Made by a program: the position numbers and the translations under genes
Origin: Deinococcus frigens DSM 12807
Lineage (GTDB): Bacteria > Deinococcota > Deinococci > Deinococcales > Deinococcaceae
Reading direction: 5' to 3'
Assembly: GCF_000701425.1 (NCBI RefSeq)
Contig: NZ_JNIW01000007.1
Span: 38,528 to 102,527 of the forward strand
DNA length: 64,000 bases
Shown here: positions 1 through 10,360 of the stretch, piece after piece
Position numbering within the stretch: the first letter of the stretch is position 1
Layout: every line of letters starts with the position of its first letter
The notes under the pieces: generated by a model
What the model was told of the DNA's origin: nothing
What the model saw: only the letters and a program-made list of their open reading frames with translations
Databases searched by the model: none

Positions 1-1
1 C

Positions 2-385
2 GAGAACCTGAGCAAGGGCCTGGGCTTCTCGCGCCTGGACCGCGATACCAATGTCCGGCGGATTGCCTTCGTGGCCGGGCTGCTCGCCAAACACGGCGTC
101 ACGGTGCTGGTCAGCGCCATCAGCCCGTATGCCGACACCCGCCGCGAGGTGCTGGCGGACCTGCCGGGCACGCTGGAAGTCTTCGTGGACGCGCCGTTAG
201 AGGTGGTCACGGCACGCGACGTGAAGGGGCTGTACCTGAAAGCCACCCTTGGCGAGATTCAGCATTTCACGGGCGTCAGCGACCCCTACGAGGCTCCCGA
301 AACGCCGGACCTGCACCTGCAAACCGATCAGCTCAGCGTGGAAGAAGGGGTGCGGAAGTTGCTGCTGGCGCTGGGAAAGGGATGA
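2..385 (+). CDS. cysC: Adenylyl-sulfate kinase, C-terminal part
   Basis: APS kinase phosphorylates adenylyl sulfate to PAPS in the cytoplasmic sulfate assimilation pathway. The gene enters from the left edge, so its start and P-loop lie outside the window. The visible part opens with the family block [14 protein letters not shown], followed by [16 protein letters not shown] and the [16 protein letters not shown] segment, which match the CysC core. The stop TGA overlaps the ATG of cysH (ATGA), so the two are translationally coupled. With sat downstream this is a compact sulfur operon. Function is secure; the full length is unknown. Confidence 0.9.
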   Translation, partial: ENLSKGLGFSRLDRDTNVRRIAFVAGLLAKHGVTVLVSAISPYADTRREVLADLPGTLEVFVDAPLEVVTARDVKGLYLKATLGEIQHFTGVSDPYEAPETPDLHLQTDQLSVEEGVRKLLLALGKG

Positions 386-1116
386 CCTGGGAGCAGTCGA
401 GCGGGTTCGCTGCTGAACTGCCCCCCTTCCCCCGCCCCGCCCCACCAGGAGGGAGGGAGCAAAAGACCCAGCAGACTTCTGACCTCCTGGCCTGGGCCAT
501 CCAGACCCACCCCGAGCTGCTGATGCCCAGCGCCTTCAACCTGAACGGCGTCGTGCTGATCGATCTGGCGGTGCGGGCGGGCTACCGGGGCCAGGTGGTT
601 TTTGTGGACACGGGTTACCATTTTCCCGAAACGCTCCAGACCCGTGACCGGCTGGCAGCGCGCTACCCGCAACTGGAGTTCGTGACGCTGAACGCGGGCG
701 CTTCGGCGCAGGACGGGCAGACGCCACCGGAACTGTACGCGGCAGACCCCGACGCCTGCTGCGCGGCCCGCAAGGTTGCGCCGCTCCAGGACTACCTGCG
801 CCACCGGAATCCGTCGGCGCTGCTGAACGCCCGCAGCCGCGATCAGGCCGCCACCCGCGCCCAGATTCCTTTTGTCGAGGAAGGCGGCGCAAGAATCAAG
901 ATCAATCCGCTGGCCCAGTGGACCCGCGCCGAGCTGGAAGCCCACGCCGCCGAACACGATTTGCCCGTCAATCCGCTATACGCCGACGGTTTCCTCTCGG
1001 TGGGGTGCTGGCCCTGCACCCGCGCCGTGCGCCCCGGCGAGGACGCCCGCGCCGGACGCTGGGCCGGGCAGGGCAAGACCGAATGCGGGCTGTGGACCGG
1101 AAATGGCAAGCTCTGA
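382..1116 (+). CDS. cysH: Phosphoadenylyl/adenylyl-sulfate reductase
   Basis: Reduces activated sulfate to sulfite with thioredoxin-type electron donors. The 244-residue protein has the PAPS-reductase fold with the nucleotide block [14 protein letters not shown] near residue 75. It has a Cys-Cys pair at 126-127 and a Cys-x-x-Cys at 209-212, the ligand pattern of [4Fe-4S] enzymes that accept APS. The catalytic Cys235 lies in KTECGLW. The iron-sulfur ligands favour APS over PAPS as substrate, although an APS kinase gene sits next to it. Residues 8-30 are Pro/Gly-rich and look like translated G/C-rich intergenic sequence, so the N terminus may be extended compared with homologs. Confidence 0.9.
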   Translation: MTWEQSSGFAAELPPFPRPAPPGGREQKTQQTSDLLAWAIQTHPELLMPSAFNLNGVVLIDLAVRAGYRGQVVFVDTGYHFPETLQTRDRLAARYPQLEFVTLNAGASAQDGQTPPELYAADPDACCAARKVAPLQDYLRHRNPSALLNARSRDQAATRAQIPFVEEGGARIKINPLAQWTRAELEAHAAEHDLPVNPLYADGFLSVGCWPCTRAVRPGEDARAGRWAGQGKTECGLWTGNGKL

Positions 1117-1178
1117 TCTTTCTTACCTCTAATAGTTGAGTCTTTTTATCTACTTCTCGTTCATTCAGGAGAACCCCC

Positions 1179-2339
<1,161 letters not shown>

Positions 2340-2342
2340 TCA

Positions 2343-2476
2343 TACGGATTCCGTTTGTTTCGTGCATGAGTCGGGAAAGCGCCGACTCATCCACTTCACG
2401 TCCGGAACCCATTTTTCTTCTGCTCGCTTCGCTCGGATTTCCAGGTGTTCCCAACACCTTTCAATCGGAGTCCGTA
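2343..2476 (+). repeat. MITE-like small mobile repeat, copy 1 (134 bp)
   Basis: Non-coding element bounded by inverted ends (TACGGATTCC at the left, GGAGTCCGTA at the right) and flanked by TCA at 2340-2342 and 2477-2479, a 3-bp target duplication. Inside are a hairpin GAGTCGG/CCGACTC, a small GCTCGCTTCGCTCGG self-complementary segment and a hairpin AGGTGTT/AACACCT near the right end. It differs from the copy at 59885 by five bases. It lies between the convergent sat and panB. No transposase is encoded, so mobility would depend on an enzyme elsewhere. Confidence 0.92.
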
Positions 2477-2486
2477 TCAGACCCGC

Positions 2487-3308
2487 TCAGTACAGCTTGT
2501 CCAGCACCTCGTCCTTCATCACGAAGCTGTTGTCCTTGGCCGGGAATTCGCGGGCGCGGACCTCGGCGGCGTAGCGCTCGATGGCCTCGCGGGAAATCTG
2601 GCCCACCTCGGCATAACGTCTGGCGATCTTCTTTTCCTCGCCCTCATAGACGCCCAGCAGATCGTGGGTGACCAGCACCTGTCCGCCGCACCCCACGCCC
2701 GCGCCGATCCCGATGGTGGGAATGGTCAGTTTCTCGCTGATGAGTTTGGCGAGGCGGGCGGGAATCACTTCCAGCACCAGGGCAAAGGCCCCGGCCTCCT
2801 CCAATGCCTGCGCGCCTTGCAGGGTGGCGCGGGCGCTGGCGTCGTCCTTGCCCTGCACCTTCAGGCCGCCCTGCGCGGTGGCGGTCTGGGGCATCAGCCC
2901 GACGTGGCCCATCACGGGGATGCCGTTGCGGGTCAGCGTTTGCACCACGCTCAGGATTTCGGGCGAGGCTCCCTCCATTTTGATGGCGTCCGCGCCGGTC
3001 TCCTGAATGACGCGCACGGCATTTCGCATGGCGTCCTGCACGCCGGTGTGGTACGTGCCGAAGGGCAGGTCAACCACCATAAACGTATCCGGCGCACCCC
3101 GACGCACGGCGCGGGCGTGGTGGATCATGTCGGCCAGCGTGACCGGAGCGGTGGAGTCGTAGCCCAGCACCACGTTGCCCAGGCTGTCGCCTACCAGGAT
3201 CAGGTCCACCCCGGCGGCCTCGGCGTGGCGTCCGCCGGGGTAGTCGTAGGCGGTGACCATCACCAGCGGCTGCGGCGAATGCTGAAGTTCGGGAAGGCTG
3301 CGCTTCAT
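2487..3308 (-). CDS. panB: 3-methyl-2-oxobutanoate hydroxymethyltransferase
   Basis: Transfers a hydroxymethyl group from methylene-tetrahydrofolate to 2-oxoisovalerate, giving ketopantoate for pantothenate and CoA. The 273 residues match the usual PanB length. They show the [20 protein letters not shown] block (metal ligand Asp41), GHVGLMPQ, and IPTIGIGAG followed by [20 protein letters not shown] -10 box lies 6 bases upstream of the ATG, so the mRNA is probably leaderless. It is divergent from the unknown gene at 3359 with only 50 bp between the starts. Confidence 0.96.
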   Translation of the reverse strand: MKRSLPELQHSPQPLVMVTAYDYPGGRHAEAAGVDLILVGDSLGNVVLGYDSTAPVTLADMIHHARAVRRGAPDTFMVVDLPFGTYHTGVQDAMRNAVRVIQETGADAIKMEGASPEILSVVQTLTRNGIPVMGHVGLMPQTATAQGGLKVQGKDDASARATLQGAQALEEAGAFALVLEVIPARLAKLISEKLTIPTIGIGAGVGCGGQVLVTHDLLGVYEGEEKKIARRYAEVGQISREAIERYAAEVRAREFPAKDNSFVMKDEVLDKLY

Positions 3309-3314
3309 GGGGGC

Positions 3315-3320
3315 AGGGTA
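3315..3320 (-). promoter_or_regulatory. -10 box of panB
   Basis: TACCCT on the minus strand ends 6 bases before the panB ATG. This spacing implies transcription starts at or next to the start codon. The opposite-strand gene has TAGAAT at 3344, so both promoters share a 50-bp divergent region. Confidence 0.6.
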
Positions 3321-3343
3321 ACGCCTGACGCCCCTTTCGCGCC

Positions 3344-3349
3344 TAGAAT
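3344..3349 (+). promoter_or_regulatory. -10 box of the gene at 3359
   Basis: TAGAAT (five of six consensus bases) ends 9 bases before ATG at 3359, and there is no Shine-Dalgarno in between. This indicates a leaderless or near-leaderless transcript. Confidence 0.6.
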
Positions 3350-3358
3350 GCTCTCCAT

Positions 3359-4294
3359 ATGAGTGACATCCTGAGCGGCTGGACCCCGGCCCCCTCCGGC
3401 CACAAGCATGTGGTGAGCGTCAGCTTGGGCAGCAGCAAGCGCAACGCCCGCGAGGAAGTCACGGTGCTGGGCCAGCCGTTCATCCTGGAGCGCATCGGCA
3501 CCGACGCGGACGCGAAAAAGGCCGCCGAGCTGTTCGGGGCGCTGGACGGACGCGTGGACGCCTTCGGGCTGGGCGGCGCGGACCTGTACGTGATCGCGGA
3601 CGGCAAGCGCTACCTGTTCAACAACGTCAAGAAACTGGTGGCGAACGCCAAACAAACCCCCGTGCTGGACGGCAGCGGCCTGAAAAACACGCTGGAGCGC
3701 GACGCGATTGCCCAGCTCGACCCGCTGCTGAACTGGCGCACCCAGAAGGTCCTGATGGTGTCCGCCGTAGACCGCTTCGGCATGGCCGAGGCCCTGGCAC
3801 AGCACGGCGCGGACATCGTGTTCGGGGACGTGGTGTTCGGGCTGGGGATTGACCGCCCGCTGCGCTCGCTGGGCGCTCTGCGGAACGTGGCAAAAGTGGT
3901 GCTGCCGGTTATTACCAAGCTGCCGCAGGACTGGTTTTACCCCACGGGCGCAAAACAGGAAAGCAGCATTGAGGGCAAGGGGACCAAATATTACGCCTGG
4001 GCCGATGTGATCGCCGGGGACACGCATTACGCCAAGCGCTATGCCCCGCGCGATTTAACGGGCAAGACCATCCTGACGCAGACGATCACGGAGGCAGACC
4101 GCGAATGGATGAAGGAGCGCGGGGTGGCGCGGCTGATCACCACGACGCCGCGCATGGGCAGCCGCAACTTTGCCACCAACGTGCTGGAGGCCTTCTTCGT
4201 TGCCCTGAGCGGCAAGAAAGAAGCGCTGAGCGAGGACGAGTATCTGCGGTACATCCGGGAAGTCGGATTCAAGCCGGAAGTGAATGAGCTTTAA
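3359..4294 (+). CDS. Conserved protein of unknown function
   Basis: A 311-residue soluble protein without signal peptide or membrane segment. It has a glycine-spaced N-terminal segment ([13 protein letters not shown]) and a central region with alternating hydrophobic strands ([33 protein letters not shown]) that reads like a Rossmann-type alpha/beta fold. The C-terminal half contains [34 protein letters not shown] recall similar Deinococcus proteins carrying the database name quinate 5-dehydrogenase, but I cannot confirm a substrate from sequence. It is transcribed divergently from panB and stands alone. Confidence 0.85.
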   Translation: MSDILSGWTPAPSGHKHVVSVSLGSSKRNAREEVTVLGQPFILERIGTDADAKKAAELFGALDGRVDAFGLGGADLYVIADGKRYLFNNVKKLVANAKQTPVLDGSGLKNTLERDAIAQLDPLLNWRTQKVLMVSAVDRFGMAEALAQHGADIVFGDVVFGLGIDRPLRSLGALRNVAKVVLPVITKLPQDWFYPTGAKQESSIEGKGTKYYAWADVIAGDTHYAKRYAPRDLTGKTILTQTITEADREWMKERGVARLITTTPRMGSRNFATNVLEAFFVALSGKKEALSEDEYLRYIREVGFKPEVNEL

Positions 4295-4599
4295 GCAGGA
4301 GCCTTGGCAGTTTGCCCCACCCCCCAGCCCCCTACCCCAGGGGGGCAGGTGGAGCAGGCGTTGCACTGGGCAGGGTCCGTTGCGCGTTATGGGCGAGAGT
4401 TGGAGGCTGAGATTCCTGCTCACACGCCCCGCTCCGCCGCGTGATGTGCGGCCCGTCCGCTGCGCGCCCGACGGCCCTCGGGTGCGGTTTGCGGCAGGAC
4501 AGGCGGGGCGGGTGCAGTTCAGTCTGGGACGCCTGTGCTGATGCGTGGGGAAGAGCAGCCTTTTGCGTTTAGGATGATCCCCATGACCAACGGTGAACG
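4295..4599 (+). other. Intergenic stretch with G/C-rich hairpin
   Basis: No gene found. At about 4318-4352 there is a C-run/G-run segment (CCCCCTACCCCAGGGGG core) that can fold as a short hairpin and resembles other C-rich intergenic tracts in the window. At 4570-4575 TAGGAT lies 7 bases before an ATG at 4583. That ATG opens a 6-codon ORF (MTNGER) ending on TGA at 4601-4603 and overlapping the GTG start of the next gene. Confidence 0.6.
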
Positions 4600-5064
4600 G
4601 TGAACTGGAAAGCTGTGCTGCTGGCCGCTGCTGTGGCCCTGTCTTCCGGCTCTGGCGCGGCGCGGGCCGTGGGCGAGGCGGTGCTGAGCGGCACCACTTC
4701 CGGGGTGTCCTGGGGCATCTATGCGGGCAGCCTGAGCAACGCCAGCTTGCAGGAGGAAGGGCAGGGCCTGCGCGTCGGCGTTCCGGCGGGGGCCAGCGTG
4801 CTGGGAGCGCGCTACGACGCAGACAGCAGAACCGCTGTACTGACCTACCGCCTGCCCAGGGGACTGGACGCGCGCAGCGCGCTGGCCTTTGCCACCAACC
4901 AGCTTCAGTTGCAGGGCTTCGACGTGGGAAGACGCACCTTCCCCAGCGCCAGCAGCGCCCGCGCCACCCTGAGCCGCGACGGACAGATGATCGAAATACA
5001 GACCGCTCGGCAGGCCAGCGGAGATCTTCAGGTGCGGTACGTGTTCGGCGGCTCTCAGCCCTGA
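4600..5064 (+). CDS. Small exported protein of unknown function
   Basis: A 154-residue protein with a typical Sec signal peptide (MNWKAVLLAAAVALSSGSGAARA; predicted cleavage around residue 23). The short mature domain is rich in Ser, Gly and Ala. No family recognised. The start is GTG at 4600, overlapping the stop of a 6-codon leader ORF (GTGA); the 7-base unit GGTGAAC is duplicated right there. The mature part has beta-strand-like alternation (TSGVSWGIYAGSLSNASLQ). It converges with the APH-like gene and overlaps its 3' end by 10 bases. Confidence 0.7.
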   Translation: MNWKAVLLAAAVALSSGSGAARAVGEAVLSGTTSGVSWGIYAGSLSNASLQEEGQGLRVGVPAGASVLGARYDADSRTAVLTYRLPRGLDARSALAFATNQLQLQGFDVGRRTFPSASSARATLSRDGQMIEIQTARQASGDLQVRYVFGGSQP

Positions 5065-5987
5065 CCCCCCAGCCACTCCCTCCATTCTGGAAACTGCACC
5101 GACACCCGTAAAAGCTGCATCAGCGCGGTGCCGGGGCGGGTGTACCACAGGTCTGTTTCGTGGGCTTCGGGCACGTAGGCCAGGCGGCGGCCAGCGTCGG
5201 ACAGCAGGTAGGCGAGCAGGCGCAGGGTGGCTCCGTCGTCCAGTTTGGCCTCCTGGCGGTAGCCGCGCAGCAGTTCGGGGGCGGCCAGCGGCCCGGCATA
5301 GGTCAGGTCCAGCACTGGATCGCCCCAGCCCGCGTCGCCCCAGTCGATCAGCGCTGTAACCGCGCCGTCTTCTGTGACCATCAGGTTCCCGGCGTGCAGA
5401 TCGTTGTGCAGGAAGACCGGAGGCGGAGGCAGCGCAGCTTCCAGCAAGCGCGAGACGGTTTCGGTGGCCCAGGTGGCGTCGGCTAGACCCAGCTTTTTGC
5501 CCTCGGTCACGCGGGTCAGGGTGCGGACCAGGTTGGGCGGCGCGATGGTTTGCAGCCTGCTGTGCGGGTCCGGCACCTCCCGCACCCCCGCATGCAGCCG
5601 CGCCAGCTCTCGCCCCGCCTCCCGGTAGGCGCGCAACAGACGCGGATCGCCCTCGGCCCAGCCGTACCCCTCCAGACTGCGTCCCGGCGCAAAGGCATAC
5701 ACGGTCACAGGAGCGGCCACCACACCCCGGTCATCGTCGAAGACCAGCAGTTCCGGCGTCCGCACTCCGGCACGGTAAGCGGCGGGGGCCGCCACGCTCT
5801 CGGTCAGGGCGTCCCTGTCGTCTCCAGGCAGGGGAACGCGCAGCACCACCTCCCTGTCATTCCGCGCGGCGCGGTACACCCGGTTGACGATGCCCACGCT
5901 GGGCAGGCGTTCCAGCGTTCCCTTCAGCCCATACTTTTGCGAGAAGGCGGCGAGGTCGGCAGGGGTCAGATCGGGCAGGGCGGGCAC
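5055..5987 (-). CDS. Aminoglycoside phosphotransferase (APH) family kinase
   Basis: A 310-residue APH/choline-kinase fold protein that would transfer phosphate from ATP to a small hydroxylated substrate. The catalytic loop HNDLHAGN is at 194-201 and the metal-binding Asp is at 215 in LIDWGDAGWGDP. The N-lobe has the VGIVNRVYRA nucleotide loop and VVLRVP with the conserved basic residue replaced by Arg. Starts at GTG. It is not near any resistance or transfer genes, so an antibiotic-resistance role is not implied; homoserine, choline or sugar kinase activity is equally possible. Confidence 0.88.
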   Translation of the reverse strand: MPALPDLTPADLAAFSQKYGLKGTLERLPSVGIVNRVYRAARNDREVVLRVPLPGDDRDALTESVAAPAAYRAGVRTPELLVFDDDRGVVAAPVTVYAFAPGRSLEGYGWAEGDPRLLRAYREAGRELARLHAGVREVPDPHSRLQTIAPPNLVRTLTRVTEGKKLGLADATWATETVSRLLEAALPPPPVFLHNDLHAGNLMVTEDGAVTALIDWGDAGWGDPVLDLTYAGPLAAPELLRGYRQEAKLDDGATLRLLAYLLSDAGRRLAYVPEAHETDLWYTRPGTALMQLLRVSVQFPEWREWLGGQG

Positions 5988-6038
5988 GCGGCCCAGTCTG
6001 GTCTAAATCTCGCCGCGCCGCACTGCTCACCCGGCAGC

Positions 6039-6044
6039 TACACT
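6039..6044 (+). promoter_or_regulatory. -10 box of xpt
   Basis: TACACT ends 7 bases before the xpt ATG with no ribosome-binding site between them, suggesting a leaderless transcript. Its upstream region is shared with the divergent APH-like gene. Confidence 0.55.
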
Positions 6045-6051
6045 CGCCCCC

Positions 6052-6633
6052 ATGCAATCACTGGTGGACGCGATTCGTAAGCAGGGCGTGATTCTGCCCG
6101 GCGGCTTTCTCAAGGTGGACGGGCTGGTCAACCACCAACTGCTGCCGGGGCTGACGCGGGAAATGGGCGTGCGCTTCGCGGAACTGTTCGCGCCCCTTGA
6201 GCCGACTAAAGTCCTGACCATCGAGGTCAGCGGGATTGCCCCGGCCATTTCCACGGCGATGGAACTGAACGTCCCGATGGTCTACGCCCGCAAGAAAAAG
6301 CCGCTGACCATGAAGGAACCGGCCTTCACGGCGTCCTCGGTCAGCCGCACCAAGGGCGGCAACGTGGACCTGTTCATCAGCAGCGAATTCCTGGGGCCAG
6401 GTGACCGCGTGATCGTCATTGACGACTTTCTGGCGTCCGGCGGCACGCTGCGCGCCCTGACCGACATGATCGAACTCAGCGGGGCCACGTTGCTGGGCCT
6501 AGGCTGCGTGGTGGAAAAGCAGTTTGAAGCGGGCCGCGAGAACCTGGCCGATCTGGGCGTCCCGATCCATACCCTCGCCAACATCGTCCGCATGGGCGAG
6601 CAGGAGGGGATCGTGGTGGAGGTGGGACAGTGA
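6052..6633 (+). CDS. xpt: Xanthine phosphoribosyltransferase
   Basis: Salvages xanthine to XMP using PRPP. The 193-residue length and layout match Bacillus-type Xpt. Visible features are the N-terminal [19 protein letters not shown] block, the KKKPLTM segment and the PRPP-binding motif [13 protein letters not shown] at 120-132. No purine riboswitch is visible: the start codon follows a -10 box by only 7 bases, leaving no room for a leader RNA, unlike the Bacillus gene. Confidence 0.95.
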   Translation: MQSLVDAIRKQGVILPGGFLKVDGLVNHQLLPGLTREMGVRFAELFAPLEPTKVLTIEVSGIAPAISTAMELNVPMVYARKKKPLTMKEPAFTASSVSRTKGGNVDLFISSEFLGPGDRVIVIDDFLASGGTLRALTDMIELSGATLLGLGCVVEKQFEAGRENLADLGVPIHTLANIVRMGEQEGIVVEVGQ

Positions 6634-6765
6634 GGCCGGGCGGGGTGCGCGCGAAGACAGGAAACGCGCGAAGATCAGTTGTCCTGGATGCGGTCCTCAG
6701 TCGCGCCGTCCTGTGGTTCCCTGAGCTGTGGCCGGGCCCTAAGCTGTGGCAAAGGACGTGACCCC

Positions 6766-7254
6766 ATGACCCAGCCCGATCCCCGCGCCGCCCTGATTCC
6801 CGATCAAAGTGCCCGTGTCAACGTGGCCACCTACACCAACTACCTGGACGCCCAGCGCGCTGTGGATTACCTGAGCGACCAGAAATTCCCGGTAGAACGC
6901 ACCGCGATTGTCGGTGAGGGTCTCAAGACCGTCGAGCAGGTCACGGGCCGCCTGGACTGGGGCCGCGCGGCGGGCCTGGGCTTCGGGCAGGGGCTGTTTA
7001 TCGGTCTGTTCGTGGGCCTGATCTTCAGCTTGCTGGGCGTGGGCGGCGGCAACCTGCTGTTCTCTGTGGCTTACGGCATGGTGCTGGGCGCTGTTTTTGG
7101 CCTGATCTGGGGCCTGGTGGGCTACGCCCTGAGCGGCGGGCGGCGCGACTTTACCTCTATTGGCGGCATGCGCGCCGACCGCTACGTGGTCCTGTCGGAC
7201 GCCGAGGTGGCCGAGCAGGCGCGGACGCTGCTGGCGAATCTGCCGCCGCGCTGA
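6766..7254 (+). CDS. General-stress-protein-like membrane protein
   Basis: A 162-residue protein whose N-terminal part (VATYTNYLDAQRAVDYLSDQKFPVERTAIVGEGL) matches the YflT/GSP17M-type domain. Residues about 70-120 form a Gly-rich hydrophobic hairpin of two membrane helices (GLFIGLFVGLIFSLLGV and a partner). The C-terminal tail ADRYVVLSDAEVAEQA returns to the cytoplasmic domain pattern. ATG at 6766 is chosen because upstream in-frame codons read as low-complexity sequence. The role is unknown; family members are often stress-induced. Confidence 0.8.
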   Translation: MTQPDPRAALIPDQSARVNVATYTNYLDAQRAVDYLSDQKFPVERTAIVGEGLKTVEQVTGRLDWGRAAGLGFGQGLFIGLFVGLIFSLLGVGGGNLLFSVAYGMVLGAVFGLIWGLVGYALSGGRRDFTSIGGMRADRYVVLSDAEVAEQARTLLANLPPR

Positions 7255-7297
7255 GCCGTTAGGAAGGCAAGACCCGCCTCCCGACGCCTGGCTTGGA

Positions 7298-7303
7298 TAG
7301 GAT
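7298..7303 (+). promoter_or_regulatory. -10 box of the carboxylase gene
   Basis: TAGGAT ends 7 bases before ATG at 7311, matching the spacing seen at other starts here. This supports 7311 over the in-frame TTG at 7293 or ATG at 7302. Confidence 0.55.
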
Positions 7304-7310
7304 GCGCCCC

Positions 7311-8873
7311 ATGACACAGCCCGGCATGGAGTTGCAGGAATTGATCGCCGAGATGGAGCAGCGGCGCAGCAAGGTGGAGGCAGGCGGCGGCCACGAGCGC
7401 CAGCAAAAGCAGCGTGACGGCGGCAAGCTCACGGCCCGCGAGCGCATCGACGCCCTGCTGGACCCCGGCAGCTTTCTGGAAATGGGAACCTTCGTGGAAC
7501 ACCGGGGCGGACGCCTGATGCAGGGGGTGGAGGCCCCCGGCGAGGGCGTCGTCACCGGGCGCGGCACCATCGAGGGGCGACAGGTCTTCGTCTTCAGCCA
7601 GGATTTTACCGTGCTGGGCGGCAGCCTGGGCAAGATGAACGCCGCCAAGATCACCAAGATCATGGACCTGGCGGCCAAGACCGGCTGCCCGGTGATCGGC
7701 CTGAACGACTCGGCAGGGGCGCGCATCCAGGAGGGTGTGGACTCGCTCTCGGGTTACGGCGAGATCTTTTACCGCAACGCCATCTATTCAGGGGCGGTGC
7801 CGCAGATCAGCGCCATCCTCGGCCCCTGTGCGGGCGGCGCGGTGTATTCCCCGGCGCTGACCGACTTTATTCTGATGAGCGGCGGCAGCAGCTACATGTT
7901 CATCACCGGCCCGGAAGTGATCAAGAGCGTCACGCGCGAGGACGTGACCTTTGAGGCGCTGGGCGGCGCGGACGTGCATACCCGCAAGAGCGGCGTGGCC
8001 CACCTGGAATACGACGGCGACGAGGCGGTGCTGGCCGGGGTGCGGGACCTGCTGGGCTACCTGCCCCAGAACGCCCACGAGCAGCCCCCGGTGCGCCAGA
8101 CGGGCGATCCGGTGACCCGCCGCAACGACAAATTGCTGGACATCGTGCTGCCCGATCAGCGCAAGCCCTACGCCATGCACGCGGTCATTCACGAACTGGT
8201 GGACGACGGGGCGTTTCTGGAAATCCAGCCGAACTGGGCCAGGAACATTCTGGTGGGCTTCGCGCGTCTGGGCGGACAGAGCGTGGGGATCGTCGCCAAC
8301 AATCCGCGCGTGATGGCCGGAACGCTGAACATCGACGCTTCAGACAAGGCCGCCCGCTTTATCCGCACCTGCGACTGCTACAACGTCCCCGTGTTAACGC
8401 TGGTGGACGTGACCGGCTTCCTGCCGGGCGTGGCGCAGGAACACGCCGGAATCATCCGCCACGGCGCGAAGATGCTGTACGCCTACGCCGAGGCGACCGT
8501 GCCCAAGATCACGCTGATCACCCGCAAGAGTTACGGCGGCGCGTACCTGGCCATGAACAGCCGCGACATGGGCGCGGACGTGGTCTACGCCTGGCCCACC
8601 GCCGCCGTCGCCGTGATGGGCGCGGAGGGAGCCGCCAACATCGTCTACCGCCGCGAGATCAACGCCAGCGCCAACCCCGAGGCCACCCGCGCCGAGAAGA
8701 TCGCCGACTATAAAGACGCCTTCGACAACCCCTACGTGGCCGCCAGCAAAGGCTACATCGACGACGTGATCTCGATGGAAGACACCAGAGCGCGCCTGAT
8801 CCAGACCTTTGCCATGCTGCGTGACAAGGCAGAGACGAGGCCGTACAAGAAGCACGGGAATATGCCGCTGTAG
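7311..8873 (+). CDS. Acyl-CoA carboxylase carboxyltransferase (beta) subunit
   Basis: A 520-residue carboxyltransferase of the propionyl/methylcrotonyl-CoA carboxylase beta family, moving CO2 from carboxybiotin to an acyl-CoA. The N-domain carries LTARERIDALLDPGSF, the GRGTIEGRQVFVFSQDFTV strand and the oxyanion segment GLNDSAGARIQEG. GPCAGGAVYSPALTDF follows. The C-domain has the second crotonase-like half with TGFLPGVAQEHAGIIRHGAK and GGAYLAMNSRDMGAD. There is no alpha subunit next to it; the accBC pair lies about 39 kb away in this window. Substrate preference (propionyl, acetyl or branched) cannot be read with certainty. Confidence 0.92.
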   Translation: MTQPGMELQELIAEMEQRRSKVEAGGGHERQQKQRDGGKLTARERIDALLDPGSFLEMGTFVEHRGGRLMQGVEAPGEGVVTGRGTIEGRQVFVFSQDFTVLGGSLGKMNAAKITKIMDLAAKTGCPVIGLNDSAGARIQEGVDSLSGYGEIFYRNAIYSGAVPQISAILGPCAGGAVYSPALTDFILMSGGSSYMFITGPEVIKSVTREDVTFEALGGADVHTRKSGVAHLEYDGDEAVLAGVRDLLGYLPQNAHEQPPVRQTGDPVTRRNDKLLDIVLPDQRKPYAMHAVIHELVDDGAFLEIQPNWARNILVGFARLGGQSVGIVANNPRVMAGTLNIDASDKAARFIRTCDCYNVPVLTLVDVTGFLPGVAQEHAGIIRHGAKMLYAYAEATVPKITLITRKSYGGAYLAMNSRDMGADVVYAWPTAAVAVMGAEGAANIVYRREINASANPEATRAEKIADYKDAFDNPYVAASKGYIDDVISMEDTRARLIQTFAMLRDKAETRPYKKHGNMPL

Positions 8874-9046
8874 TGGGGCATGTTCGGAATGAGGGTGGGG
8901 TCTGTGCATTTCAGGGCCGCCGTCTGCTCAGCCAGGTGATGAACAAATGGGAAAGATGGCGTTGTTCCCGTCCACCACAGTGTTCCATCCTCCCAGCGTG
9001 TCCCGCCTGACAGAGCGGGGGACGGGCCGGGACTAGGGTGTCCGGC

Positions 9047-9847
9047 ATGACCCAGACCGACGCCAGCAAGACCGATACCAGCAAAAAGATTCTCGTCATC
9101 ATGTCCAGCGATTCCGAGTTGCCGTTGCAGGGCGGCAAGACGCACGCCACCGGCTTTTACCTCAACGAGTTCGGCGTCCCGGCGCACCGGCTGGTGGAGG
9201 CAGGCCACACCCTGACCATCGCCACGCCGCGCGGCAACCGTCCACCGCTGGACGCGGGCAGCGACAGCAAGGATTATTTCAAGGACGAGGCGGAATACCA
9301 GCAGATCGGGGCATTCGTGAACGAGGTGCTGTCCGGCGAGATCGTGCCGCTGGCCGACGCAGTGACCAATCTGGACGCCTTCGATGCCGTGTTCCTGCCC
9401 GGCGGCCACGCGCCCATGATCGAGCTGATGCACAACCACGATCTGGGCCACGCACTCCGGCACTTCCACGAGCGTTCGCTGCCTACCGCGCTGATCTGCC
9501 ACGCACCCGTGGCCCTGCTGGCCGCCCAGCCCGCCGCCGGAGCGTATCAACGGGCGCTGGAAGCGGGTGAAACGCCCGACGCCAGGGACTTCGCGTACAG
9601 CGGCTACCGCGCCACGGTGTTCAGCACGCCCGAGGAAAAAGACACCGAGGGCGGCTTTGAAGCGCCCATGCTGTACTACCCTGCCGACGCCCTGGCTGCG
9701 GCAGGCATGACCGTGCAAAACGCCGAGAAGTGGACCAGCAACGTGGTCCGGGATCGCGAACTCATCACCGGCCAGAACCCCATGAGCGACGAGGCATTCG
9801 TGGAAGAATTTTTGAAGGCGCTGGGGAAAACGTCCGCGCAGGGCTGA
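9047..9847 (+). CDS. DJ-1/PfpI family (type 1 glutamine amidotransferase-like) protein
   Basis: A 266-residue Hsp31/glyoxalase III-like member of the DJ-1 superfamily. The nucleophile elbow is Cys151-His152 in TALICHAPVALLA, preceded by FDAVFLPGGHAPM. The early segment ATPRGNRPPLD and the long insertion around 70-100 resemble the larger Hsp31-like group rather than plain PfpI proteases. A glyoxalase/deglycase or chaperone role against reactive carbonyls is a family-based inference. ATG 9047 has TAGGGT 7 bases upstream, which decides it over GTG at 9038. Confidence 0.87.
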   Translation: MTQTDASKTDTSKKILVIMSSDSELPLQGGKTHATGFYLNEFGVPAHRLVEAGHTLTIATPRGNRPPLDAGSDSKDYFKDEAEYQQIGAFVNEVLSGEIVPLADAVTNLDAFDAVFLPGGHAPMIELMHNHDLGHALRHFHERSLPTALICHAPVALLAAQPAAGAYQRALEAGETPDARDFAYSGYRATVFSTPEEKDTEGGFEAPMLYYPADALAAAGMTVQNAEKWTSNVVRDRELITGQNPMSDEAFVEEFLKALGKTSAQG

Positions 9848-9850
9848 GGT

Positions 9851-10360
9851 TCAGACTTTTTCAGGGCTGCCGCGCGCTGAACCCACGCGGTCAGGGTGTG
9901 GATGGCCGACTCCTGATCGGGTGAACTGGCCCGCTTGATGGAGTTTGAGTGTCATCTCGGTTCCGCTGCCCGTGAAACCCAGAGCCTCGTACAGATGCCT
10001 GGCTTCAGAGGTGGTCCCCAGACTCAGTCGGGTCACGCCGCGTTCACGGGCTGCGTCCAGACAGCAGCCCAGCAGTTCACGCGCCAGACCTTGCCGCCGA
10101 TGGTCAGGACGGGTCCAGACATTCACGATCCGCCCCCGCCACGGCTGCGGATCGCTGCGTGTGGGTCCCCACTCCAGCAGGGTCAGGCCCGCTCCAGCCA
10201 CCACCTCACCCTCCACTGCAAGAAATCCCAGGTACAGGCCACGATGCATGGCCCCCGCCACCCAGTCCGCATAAACGGGGCGCTGGGCCGCGTCCACCTC
10301 TGCCGGGCAACGGTACCGGGCGACCCCAGGGGCGTCGGCGGGCCGGACCGGGCGAATCAT
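9851..10360 (-). CDS. GNAT family N-acetyltransferase
   Basis: A 169-residue acetyltransferase with the acetyl-CoA signature [19 protein letters not shown] (motif A, RRQGLA) and the C-terminal YEALGF strand. Its ATG overlaps the stop of the upstream kinase gene (ATGA), so the two are co-translated. The acceptor substrate is unknown. Coupling to a stress kinase is noteworthy, since acetylation and phosphorylation could act on the same targets; that link is inference. Confidence 0.88.
   Translation of the reverse strand: MIRPVRPADAPGVARYRCPAEVDAAQRPVYADWVAGAMHRGLYLGFLAVEGEVVAGAGLTLLEWGPTRSDPQPWRGRIVNVWTRPDHRRQGLARELLGCCLDAARERGVTRLSLGTTSEARHLYEALGFTGSGTEMTLKLHQAGQFTRSGVGHPHPDRVGSARGSPEKV

Noticed and set aside
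2362..2574. Short ORFs inside the mobile repeat
   Set aside because: They recur only because the repeat recurs; the hairpins and inverted ends explain the sequence, and copy 2 does not keep the frame.
5055..5987. Antibiotic resistance gene
   Set aside because: The APH fold is shared by many metabolic kinases; there is no mobile context and no subgroup-specific motif pointing to aminoglycosides.
6000..6051. Purine riboswitch before xpt
   Set aside because: Only 64 bases separate the divergent starts and a -10 box ends 7 bases before the ATG, leaving no room for an aptamer.
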